Shown here piece after piece: positions 63,512 through 64,000 of a DNA stretch of 64,000 bases. Under the pieces are notes generated by a model. That model was not told the DNA's origin, searched no databases, and saw only the letters and a list, made by a program, of their open reading frames with translations. Each line of letters begins with the position of its first letter. Within the stretch, counting starts at the first letter, position 1. The position numbers and the translations under genes are program-made. Source of the DNA: Mesobacillus foraminis (GTDB lineage: Bacteria > Bacillota > Bacilli > Bacillales > Cytobacillaceae); assembly GCF_004340465.1 (NCBI RefSeq), contig NZ_SLVV01000004.1:186001-250000 (forward strand), written 5' to 3'.

Positions 63512-64000
63512 TTAATTTTTCTTCGGCTCTTCTCCTGTTTCAGCTACACGAACTCTCATTTCCACCCTGAATTCTTCTTGTTTTTTAGGTGAATAGTGTA
63601 TGGGTATAAAGAACTCAAAAATATCGCTTATAGGCTGGAACTGATGATCCCCCACGTACTTAGTCAATTTTTGAAGGTTCCGGAGATAATTTTCAGGGGA
63701 GAAATGAAAGGCAATGCATATATATTTTCCTTTCGGTATAGTTGTCAGTTCAAAGTCAGGAGTCACGGCAGATATTTGGTTCTTGCTAAGGACAGGAGAA
63801 AACAGATACATATAGGAAATGTCTTTTAAATTTGCGTAGTGCTCAAAATGAAACATGGCCCCATAGCTCGTATTTGTGAAGCCATCAGTCGATTCAATCA
63901 GCATTTTCAGTTTGCTGTATGACGCATTAAACAGGCTTTCGGGTTCCATGCCCTCAGCTTCCATTCGGATAATGCGGACTTCTTCCTCTTCCACAACATA
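63512..64000 (-). CDS. effector-binding (GyrI-like) domain protein, 5' end outside window
   Basis: The frame is open to the right edge: 160 residues from a GTG at 63994, with a Val-Tyr reading upstream. The sequence VRIIRMEAEGMEPESLFNAS, TTIPKGKYICIAFHF and FQPISDIFEFFIPIHY shows the SHV/GyrI fold of AraC/MerR effector domains (BmrR type). An N-terminal DNA-binding domain may lie outside the window. Confidence 0.65.
   Translation of the reverse strand, partial: YVVEEEEVRIIRMEAEGMEPESLFNASYSKLKMLIESTDGFTNTSYGAMFHFEHYANLKDISYMYLFSPVLSKNQISAVTPDFELTTIPKGKYICIAFHFSPENYLRNLQKLTKYVGDHQFQPISDIFEFFIPIHYSPKKQEEFRVEMRVRVAETGEEPKKN

Overview
The window reads as a low-GC, endospore-forming Bacillaceae chromosome. 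The evidence is typical Bacillus-type Shine-Dalgarno sites (AAGGAGG), a T-box leader ahead of leuA, a sigM-yhdL-yhdK-like sigma operon, a DUF3934 small protein, lplABC-type sugar transporters, a Fur-controlled schizokinen-type siderophore operon and several small spore-coat-like proteins. The species cannot be fixed from the sequence. There is no rRNA or tRNA gene, CRISPR array, insertion sequence or prophage. Most genes lie on the minus strand.

Layout. 1-2.1 kb: end of a cell-wall recycling operon (AmiE-like serine hydrolase and the start of a secreted Ig-like protein). 2.5-9.9 kb: CPBP and M50 membrane proteases, a PAS-STAS protein, an AEC transporter with a LysR regulator, and DUF421 and DUF378 membrane proteins. 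9.9-15.9 kb: small accessory genes, among them a FusB-like EF-G-binding protein, a membrane protein cut by a stop codon, a MocR regulator and several very short ORFs. 15.9-24.8 kb: a seven-gene sugar locus (binding protein, two permeases, GH127 glycosidase, LacI regulator, Gfo/Idh/MocA oxidoreductase, YesL) that has no ATPase of its own. 25-30.3 kb: DUF3934, a Bcr/CflA efflux pump, a VOC protein, small hypotheticals and an HPP protein. 30.6-39.2 kb: six siderophore genes in the same order as rhizobial rhbABCDEF, behind two Fur boxes. 39.5-50.3 kb: ACT-domain malic enzyme, two coat-like proteins, an APH-type kinase, a HAD phosphatase, leuA with its T-box, a diguanylate cyclase, a DinB protein and a class A PBP. 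50.3-54.1 kb: a cluster of small, probably sporulation-related genes. 54.2-64 kb: GNAT, PhzF, a GltC-like regulator divergent from gdhA, two broken genes, the sigM operon, decayed sequence and a partial effector-binding-domain gene.

The most unusual region is 52.2-54.1 kb. Four tandem paralogous genes encode 82-98 residue proteins with a basic N-terminus, a conserved core ending in I-[ND]-G-I-L-F-G and, in three of them, an acidic tail. Each has its own upstream module: a SigE-like -10 and, 28-30 bp further upstream, a GGACAAG-type SpoIIID box. The same module precedes the Asn/Gln-rich protein gene at 41.1 kb. I read these as a mother-cell sporulation set of unknown function. This is inference from motifs, not shown by experiment.

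The window also holds signs of decay: a stop codon inside a small membrane protein gene that carries nine tandem TTG codons, a HAD hydrolase broken in a G5 run, a 43-residue acetamidase fragment, and stop-free remnants around 62 kb.
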